Positions 1 to 9,421 of a stretch of 64,000 nucleotides of DNA are shown here, in pieces. Source of the DNA: Desulfosediminicola flagellatus (lineage in GTDB: Bacteria > Desulfobacterota > Desulfobulbia > Desulfobulbales > Desulfocapsaceae); contig NZ_CP050698.1 of NCBI RefSeq assembly GCF_005116655.2, forward strand, positions 1,256,001 to 1,320,000, read 5' to 3'. The position numbers and the translations under genes were made by a program. Numbering within the stretch: the stretch's first letter is position 1; each line of letters begins with the position of its first letter. Below the pieces are notes generated by a model. It was not told the DNA's origin, searched no databases, and saw only the letters and a list, made by a program, of their open reading frames with translations.

Positions 1-1
1 C

Positions 2-310
2 TGCGTCCAGGCAAATATTATGGCCGCAACAGTCACAGATGAGGCCGCAACAAACCAGGTCTATAATGTTGCCTTCGGTGAAAGAACAAGTTTGAACGAA
101 CTTTATACCTTGATTCAGGAGCGCGTCGTAGGCACAAACCCTGCTGCCAAAGACGCGGCACCACAGTACCGTGATTTCAGAGCAGGTGATGTCCGCCATT
201 CACTCGCAGATATTTCCAAAGCCACAAACCTCATCGGATATAAACCAGAGTACTCAGTAAAAAGTGGTTTAGACAAAGCCGCTGAATGGTATCTGGCGAA
301 TTTGAAGTAA
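2..310 (+). CDS. NAD-dependent sugar-nucleotide epimerase, C-terminal part (UDP-GlcNAc/GalNAc 4-epimerase-like)
   Basis: The reading frame is open from the left edge, so this is the 3' end of a gene that starts outside the window. The visible 102 residues resemble the C-terminal substrate-binding part of extended short-chain dehydrogenase epimerases of the WbpP/TviC type: a stretch reading VYNVAFGERTSLNEL, then FRAGDVRHSLADISKA and a final amphipathic helix ending EWYLANLK. The RxGDVRHS motif is typical of UDP-N-acetylglucosamine 4-epimerases that feed surface polysaccharides, which fits the neighbouring polysaccharide genes. The NAD-binding Rossmann half and the catalytic YxxxK are not in the window, so substrate specificity is inferred from the family only. 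Confidence 0.8.
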   Translation, partial: CVQANIMAATVTDEAATNQVYNVAFGERTSLNELYTLIQERVVGTNPAAKDAAPQYRDFRAGDVRHSLADISKATNLIGYKPEYSVKSGLDKAAEWYLANLK

Positions 311-469
311 TATTGATTTGTTAAGTAGACAGTTAGTGTGATGAATTGAATAATAGGTTTGGTAGGCAGATTATTACTACCTGAAAATATAAATAACATA
401 AATTGCCCGAGAGATTATAGAGCCTCCAAGTAGAGTAAAGTTGAAGTCGAGTTAGAGCAGTTGTAGTTT

Positions 470-503
470 ACCTCTCCCCCTAACGCCTCACTCCTCACTC
501 TGT
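470..503. repeat. Heptamer-type intergenic repeat (minus-oriented GTGAGG type)
   Basis: The spacer 311-555 has no convincing gene. Its right half holds a CCTCTCC-CCTAACG-CCTCACT-CCTCACT run, which is the reverse complement of the GTGAGGN heptamer repeat seen many times later in the window. The rest of the spacer is AT-rich with no clear terminator hairpin. Confidence 0.55.
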
Positions 504-555
504 TGCTCCCGTTTTATTCAAATATACGAGTTAGTCTTCAATACTAAATGACCCA

Positions 556-1905
556 ATGGCAATGAACACAAACAATCCTCAAGGGAGCAACATCTTCCCC
601 CACCATATAAAAATCGACCATCTCGGCGGAGCCGATTGTGTCACAGGTTCCTGCCATCTGGTACGATTTTGCCCTGAGACGGATAAAACTGTCAACATCC
701 TGGTGGATTGTGGTTCTACCTATGGTGATGATCCTGAGTTGCCTTTCGATCAATTCCCCGTTTCACCAGATCAAATAGACTATCTCTTTTTAACCCACGC
801 CCATATAGACCATATAGGCAGAGTACCTGATCTGATTGACGCTGGATTTAGTGGTGAGATTATCTGCACCCATGCAACCAAGGCGCTACTTTCTCCTATG
901 CTGCATGATGCTTTATCTTTCTCGAACAGAACAGATAAAGATATTAACCGCATTGAAAAACGTATAGACGATCTGTCTTGGGGGTTTGAACTGTATGAGA
1001 CCTTTACCCTGAAAAATGGAATCACCTTCAAATTGAAAAATGCCGGGCATATTCTCGGCTCCTGTTTCATTCTATTTACGTTCCCTGATACCGAGGCCAA
1101 TGTAAGTATCAGAGTGATTTTCTCAGGGGACCTTGGCTCTACAGATACACCAATACTTCCGGACCCGGACATACCAGATTCCTGCGATCTCCTCATTATG
1201 GAATCGACCTATGGTGACAGACTCCATCCAGACAGAAAAAGCCGAGTTGAAAATTTACGAAGATTGCTGGATAAAGCTCTTGCCGACAACGGTATTGTTT
1301 ATATCCCTGCTTTTGCTTTGGGAAGAACACAGGAATTGCTTTACGAGTTAGACCGAATCGGTGTAAAGGTTCCGGTCTTTGTAGATTCTCCTCTCGGACT
1401 AAAAATCACCAAAATTTATTCAGAGCTTGATGCTTTCTGGGATAAAGAAGCAAAAGGGCTTAAAGATAGAGGCGACCACCCCTTGGATTTTAGAGGGTTG
1501 TATGGGGTAAATAGCTACCGCGATCATAAGCAACTGCTCGATATTAAAGGGCCGGCTATCATTATTGCAGGTAGTGGAATGTGCACCGGTGGCCGAATTG
1601 TTGACCATTTAAAACATGGTCTTGAAGCCCCTTTGAACGACATCTTCTTCGTTGGCTACCAAGCCAAAGGGACACCCGGTAGAAAAATGATTGAGAAGAA
1701 GGTTCCTGTTAAGGCTGGCATCCATATGCTTACAGCGTATTCAGCTCATGCTGATCAGCAAATGCTGGTTGATTGGTTTAAGTCAATGCCGGTACCACCA
1801 AAAGAGTTTCGATTGATCCATGGAGAGGATAAAGCACGAAAAGAGCTGTATATGCTGCTCGAATCACTGAGTCCTAAGTCCTGTAACCTCAGTCCTGGTA
1901 GTTAA
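556..1905 (+). CDS. beta-CASP metallo-beta-lactamase, RNA-specificity-domain family
   Basis: A 449-residue member of the metallo-beta-lactamase/beta-CASP group (YSH1/CPSF73-like bacterial proteins annotated as RNA-processing exonucleases). Zinc ligands are visible: HAHIDH at residues 81-86, a GHILGS histidine near 165, and FSGDLGS with the following aspartate. The beta-CASP motifs follow: a GSGMCTGGR loop near 340 and YSAHAD near 396, with a final HGED motif. The family cleaves RNA with a two-metal centre; the substrate of this one is unknown. The last residues (SLSPKSCNLSPGS) are encoded by an intergenic heptamer repeat rather than native sequence, so the original C-terminus has been altered. 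ATG at 556 is followed by another ATG at 562, and either could be used. It stands alone between the epimerase and the rhamnose operon. Confidence 0.85.
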   Translation: MAMNTNNPQGSNIFPHHIKIDHLGGADCVTGSCHLVRFCPETDKTVNILVDCGSTYGDDPELPFDQFPVSPDQIDYLFLTHAHIDHIGRVPDLIDAGFSGEIICTHATKALLSPMLHDALSFSNRTDKDINRIEKRIDDLSWGFELYETFTLKNGITFKLKNAGHILGSCFILFTFPDTEANVSIRVIFSGDLGSTDTPILPDPDIPDSCDLLIMESTYGDRLHPDRKSRVENLRRLLDKALADNGIVYIPAFALGRTQELLYELDRIGVKVPVFVDSPLGLKITKIYSELDAFWDKEAKGLKDRGDHPLDFRGLYGVNSYRDHKQLLDIKGPAIIIAGSGMCTGGRIVDHLKHGLEAPLNDIFFVGYQAKGTPGRKMIEKKVPVKAGIHMLTAYSAHADQQMLVDWFKSMPVPPKEFRLIHGEDKARKELYMLLESLSPKSCNLSPGS

Positions 1906-1957
1906 GCATGGTGATGATAGGGCACGAAAGGCTCTTGATGAGGCCTTGAATCAATAA
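1904..1957 (+). pseudogene. Relic of a beta-CASP gene 3' end
   Basis: Directly after the upstream stop codon, in the +1 frame, the sequence reads KHGDDRARKALDEALNQ and stop. This mirrors the upstream protein's own ending, IHGEDKARKELYMLLES. A heptamer repeat (about 1867-1898) lies between the two. It is either the displaced original 3' end of the gene or the tail of a lost tandem paralogue. Confidence 0.6.
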
Positions 1958-2021
1958 ACTCTCAACGTATCTTCCCCTCTTTCTAATATTTTGTATATAA
2001 ACAAAACAATAAAATTTTAAT

Positions 2022-3101
2022 ATGAAAATTCTACTCACCGGTGGCGCCGGATTCATAGGATCAGCTGTTATACGTTTTATCATACAAAGTACATCTGATT
2101 CTGTTCTTAATATCGATAAATTAACATACGCAGGCAACCTGGAGTCTCTTGCAGATGTATCAGGTAGCAGTCGTTACGAATTTACACATATTGATATCTG
2201 TGATCGTCATGAACTTGAAAATGCTTTTGCAGAGTATCAGCCAGATGCCGTGATGCATCTGGCCGCAGAGAGTCATGTAGATCGCTCTATAGATGGCCCC
2301 GCAGAATTTATTGCTACCAATATTGTAGGCACTTACACCTTACTTGAAGTGGCACGCAATTATTGGAATGGCTTGAGTACAGATAAAAAAGAGACGTTTC
2401 GGTTTCATCATATTTCAACAGATGAAGTGTATGGCGACCTTGAGGGGCCTGATGATCTGTTTACTGAAGAAACATCATACGCCCCAAGCTCACCATACTC
2501 AGCCAGTAAAGCCAGCTCTGACCATTTGGTTCGAGCGTGGCAACGAACATATGGTTTTCCAACGTTAATTACCAATTGTTCCAATAATTACGGGCCGCAT
2601 CATTTTCCAGAGAAATTAATTCCACTTATGATTCTCAATGCTCTCGAAGGTAAACCTTTACCTGTGTACGGCAAAGGGGAGCAAGTACGTGATTGGCTCT
2701 ATGTAGATGATCATGCCAGAGCCCTATATAAGGTTGTCACTGAAGGGATGGTGGGGCAAACCTATAATATAGGTGGAAATAACGAAAAGCAGAATATCGA
2801 GGTAGTTCATACCATCTGCGAACTACTTGAAGAACTTGCTGATCACAATTCGCATTCCAGGTCTTCAGAGAATCCAGAAGGTTTTAAAAAACTCATTACC
2901 TATGTGCAGGATCGCCCTGGCCACGACCTGCGTTATGCAATAGATGCTGGTAAGATCCACAAAGAACTCGGCTGGCAACCTGCAGAAACCTTCGAGTCTG
3001 GCATCCGCAAGACTGTTCAATGGTATCTGAACAATCTGGACTGGTGTAATCGAGTCCAGGATGGCAGCTACCAGCGAGAACGGCTCGGAGACAAGAGTTG
3101 A
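2022..3101 (+). CDS. rfbB: dTDP-glucose 4,6-dehydratase
   Basis: Second enzyme of dTDP-L-rhamnose synthesis, converting dTDP-glucose to dTDP-4-keto-6-deoxyglucose with bound NAD+ in the cytoplasm. The 359 residues begin with the Rossmann motif GGAGFIGS (residues 7-14). The family signature STDEVYGD follows in the middle, then the catalytic Tyr and Lys in YSASKA, and [14 protein letters not shown], which is diagnostic of RmlB. Length is normal for RmlB (about 340-360). It is the first gene of a four-gene rhamnose operon, and its TGA overlaps the TTG start of rfbD. The AT-rich spacer upstream probably carries the operon promoter, but no clear box was identified. Confidence 0.95.
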   Translation: MKILLTGGAGFIGSAVIRFIIQSTSDSVLNIDKLTYAGNLESLADVSGSSRYEFTHIDICDRHELENAFAEYQPDAVMHLAAESHVDRSIDGPAEFIATNIVGTYTLLEVARNYWNGLSTDKKETFRFHHISTDEVYGDLEGPDDLFTEETSYAPSSPYSASKASSDHLVRAWQRTYGFPTLITNCSNNYGPHHFPEKLIPLMILNALEGKPLPVYGKGEQVRDWLYVDDHARALYKVVTEGMVGQTYNIGGNNEKQNIEVVHTICELLEELADHNSHSRSSENPEGFKKLITYVQDRPGHDLRYAIDAGKIHKELGWQPAETFESGIRKTVQWYLNNLDWCNRVQDGSYQRERLGDKS

Positions 3102-3997
3102 AAATTCTACTGTTTGGTAAAAACGGACAGTTAGGCTGGGAGTTACAACGCTCACTTGCACCATTGGGAGAATTGATTGCACTCGACCGCAAAGGTACTG
3201 TTGGCTTAACCGGTGATCTTAGCGATGCAGATGGGTTGCGAGTAACGATACAAACTGTCAAGCCGGATATGATTGTTAATGCAGCAGCGTATACTGCTGT
3301 GGATAAGGCAGAAGAAGACACCGGTCTTGCTGACTCAATTAACAGGTTCGCTACTGAAGTTATTGCTCAAGAAGCCGAAACTTTAGGCTGTTGCTTTGTG
3401 CATTATTCCACCGATTATGTATTCGATGGCACAGGTGAAACACCTTGGTGTGAAACTGATGTGATAAACCCGATCAATCAATATGGGTTGTCAAAGGCAA
3501 AGGGAGAGCAGGCAATACTGGAAAGTGGCTGTCGGCATTTAATCTTCAGAGCCAGCTGGGTTTACGGTGCCCATGGTAATAATTTTATTAAAACCATGCT
3601 TCATTTGATGTCCAACCGTGAAGAACTCAGTGTCGTAGGTGATCAGGTAGGGGCACCAATCGGTGCTGAACTTTTGGCAGATGTATCAGCACATGCCATT
3701 CGACAAGTTACTCATGCCCCAGAACTCTCTGGCGTGTACCACGTTGCACCAGACGGAGAAACGAATTGGTATCAATACGCTGTTTTTATAGCAGCCCAGG
3801 CGAGAAAATGTGGAATGTCATTAAAGGTGAAGGATATTCATTCAATTCTGACCAGTGAGTATCCGACACCAGCGAAGAGACCTTTGAACTCTCGACTGAA
3901 CACCCATAAACTGCGTCGTGTATTTGGCCTCTATTTGCCAGATTGGCAACAGGGCGTGTCACGTGCAATTCATCAAATAATGGCTGATCTACGATGA
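3098..3997 (+). CDS. rfbD: dTDP-4-dehydrorhamnose reductase
   Basis: Last enzyme of the rhamnose pathway: NAD(P)H-dependent reduction of dTDP-4-dehydrorhamnose to dTDP-L-rhamnose. The 299 residues start with the dinucleotide-binding KNGQLGWEL motif (GxxGxxG variant), then [13 protein letters not shown], the catalytic YGLSKAKGE (YxxxK) and RASWVYG, all RmlD hallmarks. The start is a TTG at 3098 that overlaps the rfbB stop as TTGA. No in-frame ATG exists close by, and the first residues [13 protein letters not shown] match the family start. Its stop overlaps the rfbA ATG (ATGA). This tight coupling indicates one transcript. Confidence 0.94.
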   Translation: MKILLFGKNGQLGWELQRSLAPLGELIALDRKGTVGLTGDLSDADGLRVTIQTVKPDMIVNAAAYTAVDKAEEDTGLADSINRFATEVIAQEAETLGCCFVHYSTDYVFDGTGETPWCETDVINPINQYGLSKAKGEQAILESGCRHLIFRASWVYGAHGNNFIKTMLHLMSNREELSVVGDQVGAPIGAELLADVSAHAIRQVTHAPELSGVYHVAPDGETNWYQYAVFIAAQARKCGMSLKVKDIHSILTSEYPTPAKRPLNSRLNTHKLRRVFGLYLPDWQQGVSRAIHQIMADLR

Positions 3998-4875
3998 AAC
4001 AATGTAAAGGTATTATTTTAGCTGGCGGGACAGGAAGCCGCTTGCATCCCATCACTATGGGTGTTTCGAAACAACTTTTGCCTGTTTACGATAAACCCAT
4101 GATTTATTATCCGCTATCTGTATTAATGCTGGCGGGTATTAGGGAAGTTTTGATTATTACTACCCCGGAAGATCAACAAGGTTTTCTGCGTTTACTTGGG
4201 GATGGCAGTCAGTTCGGTATACAGATCAGCTATGCTGAGCAACCTAGTCCAGACGGTTTAGCTCAGGCATTCATTATAGGCGAGCACTTTATTGGTGAAG
4301 ATAATGTCTGTTTGGTTTTAGGTGACAATATTTTTTATGGCCAGGGGTTTAGCAAGTTGGTGCAAGCGTCCAGTGTTCGTGAAAGTGGTGCGACTGTATT
4401 TGGTTATCAGGTGACTGATCCCGAGCGCTTTGGTGTTGTTGAATTTGATGATCACAAGCGAGCCATTTCTATTGAGGAAAAACCTGCAAAACCTAAATCC
4501 AACTACGCAGTGACTGGCCTGTATTTCTACGATAATGATGTCATCGATATTGCTAAAACGATACAACCCTCTTCCCGAGGTGAGCTGGAAATTACTTCGG
4601 TAAATCAGGTTTACCTGGAGAGGGGGGATCTTAATGTCGAGCTGCTCAGTCGGGGCTTCGCCTGGCTTGATACCGGCACATATGATTCCCTTCATGAGGC
4701 ATCCGGGTTTATTGAGACGTTAGAAAAACGCCAGGGCCTAAAGGTGGGTTGTCTCGAAGAGATTGCATATCGCATGGACTTTATAGGTCGAGAGCAACTG
4801 CTGGGTAGAGCAGAAGAGTTTAAAAAGAACAGCTACGGAAGGTATCTGGTGCGACTTGCAGGAGAGGATATTTGA
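3994..4875 (+). CDS. rfbA: Glucose-1-phosphate thymidylyltransferase
   Basis: First enzyme of the rhamnose pathway, making dTDP-glucose from dTTP and glucose-1-phosphate. The N-terminal signature [27 protein letters not shown] region (residues 10-32) contains the nucleotide-binding GGxGxRL and the catalytic Lys. [10 protein letters not shown] and the [18 protein letters not shown] region are also typical of RmlA. At 293 residues it has the expected family length. It overlaps rfbD by 4 bp, and the rfbC ribosome-binding site lies inside its 3' end. Confidence 0.95.
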   Translation: MKQCKGIILAGGTGSRLHPITMGVSKQLLPVYDKPMIYYPLSVLMLAGIREVLIITTPEDQQGFLRLLGDGSQFGIQISYAEQPSPDGLAQAFIIGEHFIGEDNVCLVLGDNIFYGQGFSKLVQASSVRESGATVFGYQVTDPERFGVVEFDDHKRAISIEEKPAKPKSNYAVTGLYFYDNDVIDIAKTIQPSSRGELEITSVNQVYLERGDLNVELLSRGFAWLDTGTYDSLHEASGFIETLEKRQGLKVGCLEEIAYRMDFIGREQLLGRAEEFKKNSYGRYLVRLAGEDI

Positions 4876-4876
4876 A

Positions 4877-5416
4877 ATGAACGTAATTACAACTGCTATA
4901 CCGGATGTTAAAATCATAGAGCCAAAGGTGTTTGGCGATGAACGCGGCTTCTTCATGGAGAGCTGGAACGCCAAAACGTATAAGGAAGCAGGCATCGATA
5001 AGGAATTTGTCCAGGACAACCATAGCCGCTCTGTAAAGAACACTCTGAGGGGGTTGCACTACCAGTTACAGCAGCCCCAGGGGAAACTGGTCCGGGCCGT
5101 GAGTGGTGAGGTGTTTGATGTGGCCGTTGATCTTCGCAAAGATTCGAAAACATTTGGCAACTGGGTGGGTGAAATTCTCTCAGCTGAGAATAAACGGCAG
5201 CTTTGGGTGCCTGAAGGCTTTGCTCATGGATTCTTGGTGCTAAGCGATACAGCGGATTTTCTCTATAAGACGACGAGTTATTATGCACCAGAGCATGAAC
5301 GTTGCATCCTCTGGAATGATTCTGATCTTGATATTGCTTGGCCGCTGAGAGGTGAACCTCTGATGTCTGGAAAAGATCAAGTTGGATTATTCTTTAATGC
5401 TGCAGAGGTTTTCTGA
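4877..5416 (+). CDS. rfbC: dTDP-4-dehydrorhamnose 3,5-epimerase
   Basis: Cupin-fold epimerase that converts dTDP-4-keto-6-deoxyglucose to dTDP-4-keto-L-rhamnose. Motifs: GDERGFFMESWN near the N-terminus, the catalytic His/substrate loop NTLRGLHYQLQQPQGKLVR, and GFAHGFLVLSD. The chosen ATG at 4877 (179 residues) has a good GGAGAGG ribosome site nine bases upstream. A TTG at 4856 in the same frame would add seven residues inside rfbA and is less likely. It closes the rhamnose operon; the next gene is 290 bp away and has different base composition. Confidence 0.94.
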   Translation: MNVITTAIPDVKIIEPKVFGDERGFFMESWNAKTYKEAGIDKEFVQDNHSRSVKNTLRGLHYQLQQPQGKLVRAVSGEVFDVAVDLRKDSKTFGNWVGEILSAENKRQLWVPEGFAHGFLVLSDTADFLYKTTSYYAPEHERCILWNDSDLDIAWPLRGEPLMSGKDQVGLFFNAAEVF

Positions 5417-5707
5417 TTGTGACAGTTTTAAGCTCTCATTTTGCTCAACCATGGATGCCTCAGCTGAGGGTAACGGAGAGAAGAGTTGGGGGCTGTTTCC
5501 AATTAATGCTGAATTTTAGATTTTCAACTTAGAGAGGGGGCGAAAGTCTATATTGCTGATTCTGGATGGAAAAACTACGATATAGGGGTATGTAATACCT
5601 GCTCCTTTGTGTGAAAGGACGATAGTACGGCATGTTAGTGTGGTGCGACCCCAAAGGTCATAGCTGCGTGAAAGCAAAATAAGTATTTTAAGGGAAGTTA
5701 TTTTACT
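5417..5707. other. Intergenic leader at the left edge of the mosaic cassette
   Basis: No gene is supported in these 291 bases. The stretch just before the aminotransferase carries a GGGAAG ribosome site about ten bases from the ATG. Base composition changes from the AT-rich rhamnose operon to the GC-richer aminotransferase gene, so this is the likely left recombination boundary. A segment near 5645-5680 loosely recalls the ops/JUMPstart element, but the match is too weak to call. Confidence 0.4.
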
Positions 5708-6847
5708 ATGAAAAATACAATCTTCGTCACCGAGCCCAGTCTGCCGCCACTTGCTGAGTTCATTCCCTATTTGGAGGAGATCTGGGAGAATAAGTGGCTG
5801 ACCAATAATGGCCAATTTCATCAACAGTTTGAGCAAGCCTTGGCCGAGTATCTCGGGGTGCGCTATGTCAGTCTTTTCACTAATGGCATGATCGCACTGC
5901 AGATCGGGTTGCAGGCCTTGCGCATCACCGGCGAGGTGATCACTACGCCTTTTACCTTCGTGGCCACTACTCACGCCATTCATTGGAATAGCTGTACTCC
6001 TGTTTTTTGCGATATTGATCCGGTCACCTATAACCTCGACGCCGATAAGCTTGAATCGCTGATCACTCCCAAAACCACCGCCATCATGCCCGTGCATGTC
6101 TATGGCAATCCCTGTAATGTTGAGAAATTGCAGCGCATCGCCGATACCTACGGGCTTAAGCTTTTCTACGACGCAGCTCATGCCTTCGGGGTGCGCACGC
6201 ATGGTGAATCCGTACTGAACTTCGGCGATCTCTCCATGCTCAGTTTTCACGCTACCAAGGTCTTCAATACTTTTGAGGGCGGGGCGCTGATTACAAACGA
6301 GCCCAAGCTCAAGCAACGCATCGACTTTCTCAAAAATTTCGGCTTTGCAGGTGAGACGACCGTGGTCGCACCCGGTGCCAACGGCAAGATGGACGAATTC
6401 CGTGCCGCCTTCGGGTTACTGCAACTCAAGCATATCGACGAAGAAATTGCCAAAACTCGGCGCGTCGCCGAACGCTATCGTGCGGCCCTGGCAGAGGTGC
6501 CCGGCATTACCCTGATGGAGGACCTGCCCAACGTCGTGCACAATTACGGATATTTCCCGATCCTGGTGGACGAAGTGCGGTACGGCTTAAGTCGCGATGC
6601 TCTCTACGACAAACTCAAAGCCAATGGTTATTACGGTCGGCGTTACTTCTATCCTCTGTCCAGCCAGTTTCCCAGCTATCGTCATTTGCCCTCTGCAGAG
6701 CCTGGCCGGATGCCCGTGGCCGAAGCTATTACTGAGCGGGTCATTTGCCTGCCCATTTTTGCGAACCTTGCCGATGAGTGCGTCGACCGCATCGCTATGT
6801 TAATCAAAGACGTGGAAGGTGAAATATCGGAAGGAAACTGCGCTTAG
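5708..6847 (+). CDS. DegT/DnrJ/EryC1/StrS-family sugar-nucleotide aminotransferase, VioA-like
   Basis: PLP-dependent transaminase, 379 residues, that should aminate a dTDP-4-keto-6-deoxyhexose using glutamate, probably giving dTDP-4-amino-4,6-dideoxyglucose. The start resembles VioA-type proteins (PSLPPLAEFIPYLEEIW, ENKWLTNNG). The PLP-phosphate/aspartate region is YDAAHAFGV, and the Schiff-base lysine is in SFHATKVFNTFEGG, followed by the NGKMDEFRAA motif. Its keto-sugar substrate is the product of rfbB just upstream. The gene is clearly richer in GC than the rhamnose operon and the following acetyltransferase, a sign of separate origin. The VioA assignment rather than FdtB or RffA is from recalled family resemblance. 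Confidence 0.85.
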   Translation: MKNTIFVTEPSLPPLAEFIPYLEEIWENKWLTNNGQFHQQFEQALAEYLGVRYVSLFTNGMIALQIGLQALRITGEVITTPFTFVATTHAIHWNSCTPVFCDIDPVTYNLDADKLESLITPKTTAIMPVHVYGNPCNVEKLQRIADTYGLKLFYDAAHAFGVRTHGESVLNFGDLSMLSFHATKVFNTFEGGALITNEPKLKQRIDFLKNFGFAGETTVVAPGANGKMDEFRAAFGLLQLKHIDEEIAKTRRVAERYRAALAEVPGITLMEDLPNVVHNYGYFPILVDEVRYGLSRDALYDKLKANGYYGRRYFYPLSSQFPSYRHLPSAEPGRMPVAEAITERVICLPIFANLADECVDRIAMLIKDVEGEISEGNCA

Positions 6848-6886
6848 TTGGAGTGATGCCAAAGGATCAGGACGACTTACAGGTGT

Positions 6887-7371
6887 TATTTTTTCAGCGG
6901 CCTGGATAATGTCCGCTATATCGGAACTAATGGGAAGATGACTGAAATTTGCGCGGCAATGGGCTTGATTAATATGAATCACCTCGATGAAATTCTGGTC
7001 GTAAATGAACGGAGCTATACGGCAAATAAGGACGGTTTGGCCGGGGTTGGGGGCTTACGCTTATTGAGTTTGATGATTCCGAAAAATGTAATCGTCAATA
7101 TGTGGTTGTAGGGGGTGGGACTGCCTATCCGTTAAGCCGCGATGAACTGATTGAGAAATTGCATGGTTCGAATGTATTTACACGAAAGTATTTCTGGTCG
7201 GGGTGTCATGAAATGGAGCCTTACACGTCATTGTAGCCCAATCCAGGCATGATGCTACCCGTAAATAAAGAGCTTGTGGAGCCGATTGTTGTGTTGCCGA
7301 CAGGTACCGCGGTTGATGAATTTTCAATTAAGCATTTTGTGCAATTGATGAGCTATGAAGAGGGTATTTAA
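6887..7371 (+). pseudogene. Broken second DegT-family aminotransferase (C-terminal half)
   Basis: This gap translates into the last ~160 residues of another DegT/DnrJ aminotransferase, but in two frames. The first part reads GLDNVRYIGTNGKM, then TEICAAMGLINMNHLDE. Around 7062 the frame shifts by +1 and continues IEFDDSEKCNRQYVVV, later RKYFWSGCHEMEP. An in-frame TAG at 7234-7236 interrupts before PNPGMMLPVN and VLPTGTAV, ending at TAA 7369-7371. The N-terminal two thirds, including the PLP lysine, are missing. The relic belongs to a different subfamily from the intact gene before it, so it is not a simple duplicate. Its stop touches the next gene's ATG (TAAATG), so the original operon arrangement is preserved. 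Confidence 0.85.
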
Positions 7372-7950
7372 ATGAGCACTTCGTATTATTCGAAAGATGA
7401 GTTGCAGGAGTTAGGGCTAGGATCATTTGGCGAAAATGTTTTGATTAGTCGTTTTGCGCGGATTTATAAGCCTGAGTCTATCGATATCGGAAACAATGTG
7501 CGGATAGACGATTTTTGTATTATTTCCGGTGGTAGTGGAATCAGAATTGGAAGTTACATTCATATTGCTCCACATGTTTCTTTATATGGTGAAGCAGGAA
7601 TTATCTTAGAGGATTTCTCAGGAATCTCCTCAAGAAGTGTTTTATATACAGCAACTGATGATTATTCGGGGAGATCTTTGACAAACCCGATGGTGCCAAT
7701 TGAATTTAAACCACGGTATGTGGCTAACCCTATTGTGTTACGTAAACATTCTATAGTTGGGACCAACTCGACTATTTTACCCGGGGTTGAGTTGGGCGAG
7801 GGAGCTGCCGTAGGAGCACATTCCTTAATTACTAAAAGCTGTGAGCCTTGGAGTATCTTTTTTGGTGCTCCAGCAAAACGAATTAAAGCACGTAGTAAAA
7901 ATTTACTTGAACTTGAGGCACAGTTTAAAGCGACTCTGAATGAGCAATAA
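7372..7950 (+). CDS. Hexapeptide-repeat O/N-acetyltransferase (maltose/galactoside acetyltransferase-like)
   Basis: A 192-residue left-handed beta-helix acyltransferase. The [LIV]-G-x-x-x hexapeptide repeats are seen in IDIGNNVRIDDFCI, IRIGSYIHIAPHVSLYG, IVGTNSTILPGVELGEGAAVGAHSL and the closing FFGAPAKRIKAR. The N-terminal YYSKDELQELG helix is typical of sugar acyltransferases next to aminosugar transaminases. Acetylation of the amino sugar made by the VioA-like enzyme is plausible (a VioB-like role), but O-acetylation cannot be excluded. ATG at 7372 follows directly on the stop of the broken aminotransferase. It overlaps the flippase gene by 11 bp. It is noticeably more AT-rich than the aminotransferase before it. 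Confidence 0.82.
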   Translation: MSTSYYSKDELQELGLGSFGENVLISRFARIYKPESIDIGNNVRIDDFCIISGGSGIRIGSYIHIAPHVSLYGEAGIILEDFSGISSRSVLYTATDDYSGRSLTNPMVPIEFKPRYVANPIVLRKHSIVGTNSTILPGVELGEGAAVGAHSLITKSCEPWSIFFGAPAKRIKARSKNLLELEAQFKATLNEQ

Positions 7951-9421
7951 TTTAAAAAATAAAACAATCAGAGCCGCGTTCTGGCGCATGGCAGAGATGT
8001 TGTGTCAGCGTGCGGGAAGCCTGATCGTTAGCATTATTTTGGCGCGTCTGTTGATGCCCGAAGAGTTCGGGACGGTTGCGCTATTAACGATTTTTGTGTC
8101 GTTGGCGAATGTCGTGATCAATGCTGGATTTGGGCAGGCATTGGTTCAGCGCCAACATACAACCCCCTTGGAGGAATCGTCGGTCTATTTCTGTAATATT
8201 GGAATGGCCATCTTATTATATGGCGTATTGTACCTGACCGCGCCATTTGTTCCGTTGTTTTATAATAAACCGGAGCTGACCGTGCTGTGCCCTCTATTAC
8301 GGTTATCTGCACTTTCATTAATCATTGGATCTTTTGGGCAGGTACAAACTACTCTGCTGACGAAACAGCTACATTTTAAACCCCTATTTGTGGTGAGTTT
8401 AATTGTATTGCTAGCACATGCCATTGTTGGAATTGCGTTGGCCTATCGGGGTGCAGGCGTCTGGGCGCTCGCATGGTCTATGCTTATTGCCGGGATGGTT
8501 CGTGTGGGATTGATTAGTTGGTTATCCAATTGGCGCCCCACTTTTCAGTTCAGCTTTTCGGCATTGGCTCCTTTGTTTGGCTTTGGTTGGAAATTATTAG
8601 TATCGGGTTTGTTGGATACTTTTTTTGTTCAAATATACGGGTTGCTGATCGGTCGATTTTATGCGCCAGCTGATTTGGGTTTTTTCAACCGGGGCAAACA
8701 GATTCCAGATGTCGTATCAATGAGTTTAACTGCCACAATTTCATCGGTGCTGTTCCCGGCGATGGCGCAAGTTCAATCTGACGAGCAACGTATGCAACGC
8801 ATGCTTGAGAAGTGTTTGCAGATTGTTGCCTTTTTGTTGTGGCCTTGTTTGGTGGGGTTGGCATTCACCGCTGATCCGCTGATCCGAGTGCTTTTGACTG
8901 ATAAATGGCTGCCGGCAGTGCCCTATATGCAAGTGGTTTCAGTCACGATGTGCCTTTATCCGGTGCATGCCATCAATTTACAGGTATTGACTGCAACAGG
9001 GCGCTCTGATCTTTTTTTAAAGCTGGAAATAATCAAGAAGATGCTTTTGGTTCTCATGTTAATCATCACGGTTCCATTTGGTGTGATGGCAATGCTGTAT
9101 GGGGAATTGTTGTTAAGCTTTGTGGCCATAGTGATTAATACATATTTTACTCAGCGCTTGATTGGCTATCCCCTCTACAGACAGATCGTAGCCGTGCGAG
9201 GGACCATTGGAGCCGTTTTAATGATGGGAATTGTGGTTGGGTTGATGCGCCGACTAACGTGGCAAGATGATTTGGTTCAGCTGGGAGCGCAGGCATTTGC
9301 TGGAGCGACGGTTTATCTAGCGGTGGTGCATTTGAGTCGGAATCCAGCGTATCTGGAGTTGCAGAATCTTGTCATCGAGCGTTGGAATAAACTTAAAGGG
9401 AACAGAATCGTATATGAGTAA
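7940..9421 (+). CDS. wzx: Wzx-type polysaccharide flippase (MOP/MATE superfamily)
   Basis: A 493-residue integral membrane protein with about 12-14 hydrophobic segments. Its N-terminus (AFWRMAEMLCQRAGSLIVSIILARLLMPEEFG) is characteristic of lipopolysaccharide biosynthesis proteins of the WzxC/RfbX group, and FFNRGKQIPD in the middle is also typical of WzxC/AmsL-like flippases. Its role would be to move the undecaprenyl-linked repeat unit to the periplasmic side of the inner membrane. It overlaps the acetyltransferase upstream by 11 bp and the glycosyltransferase downstream by 8 bp. Confidence 0.88.
   Translation: MSNNLKNKTIRAAFWRMAEMLCQRAGSLIVSIILARLLMPEEFGTVALLTIFVSLANVVINAGFGQALVQRQHTTPLEESSVYFCNIGMAILLYGVLYLTAPFVPLFYNKPELTVLCPLLRLSALSLIIGSFGQVQTTLLTKQLHFKPLFVVSLIVLLAHAIVGIALAYRGAGVWALAWSMLIAGMVRVGLISWLSNWRPTFQFSFSALAPLFGFGWKLLVSGLLDTFFVQIYGLLIGRFYAPADLGFFNRGKQIPDVVSMSLTATISSVLFPAMAQVQSDEQRMQRMLEKCLQIVAFLLWPCLVGLAFTADPLIRVLLTDKWLPAVPYMQVVSVTMCLYPVHAINLQVLTATGRSDLFLKLEIIKKMLLVLMLIITVPFGVMAMLYGELLLSFVAIVINTYFTQRLIGYPLYRQIVAVRGTIGAVLMMGIVVGLMRRLTWQDDLVQLGAQAFAGATVYLAVVHLSRNPAYLELQNLVIERWNKLKGNRIVYE

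Noticed and set aside
5645..5680. JUMPstart/ops element before the cassette
   Set aside because: Only a loose resemblance (GGTCATAGCTGCGTG against GGCGGTAGCGTG), with no conserved flanks.
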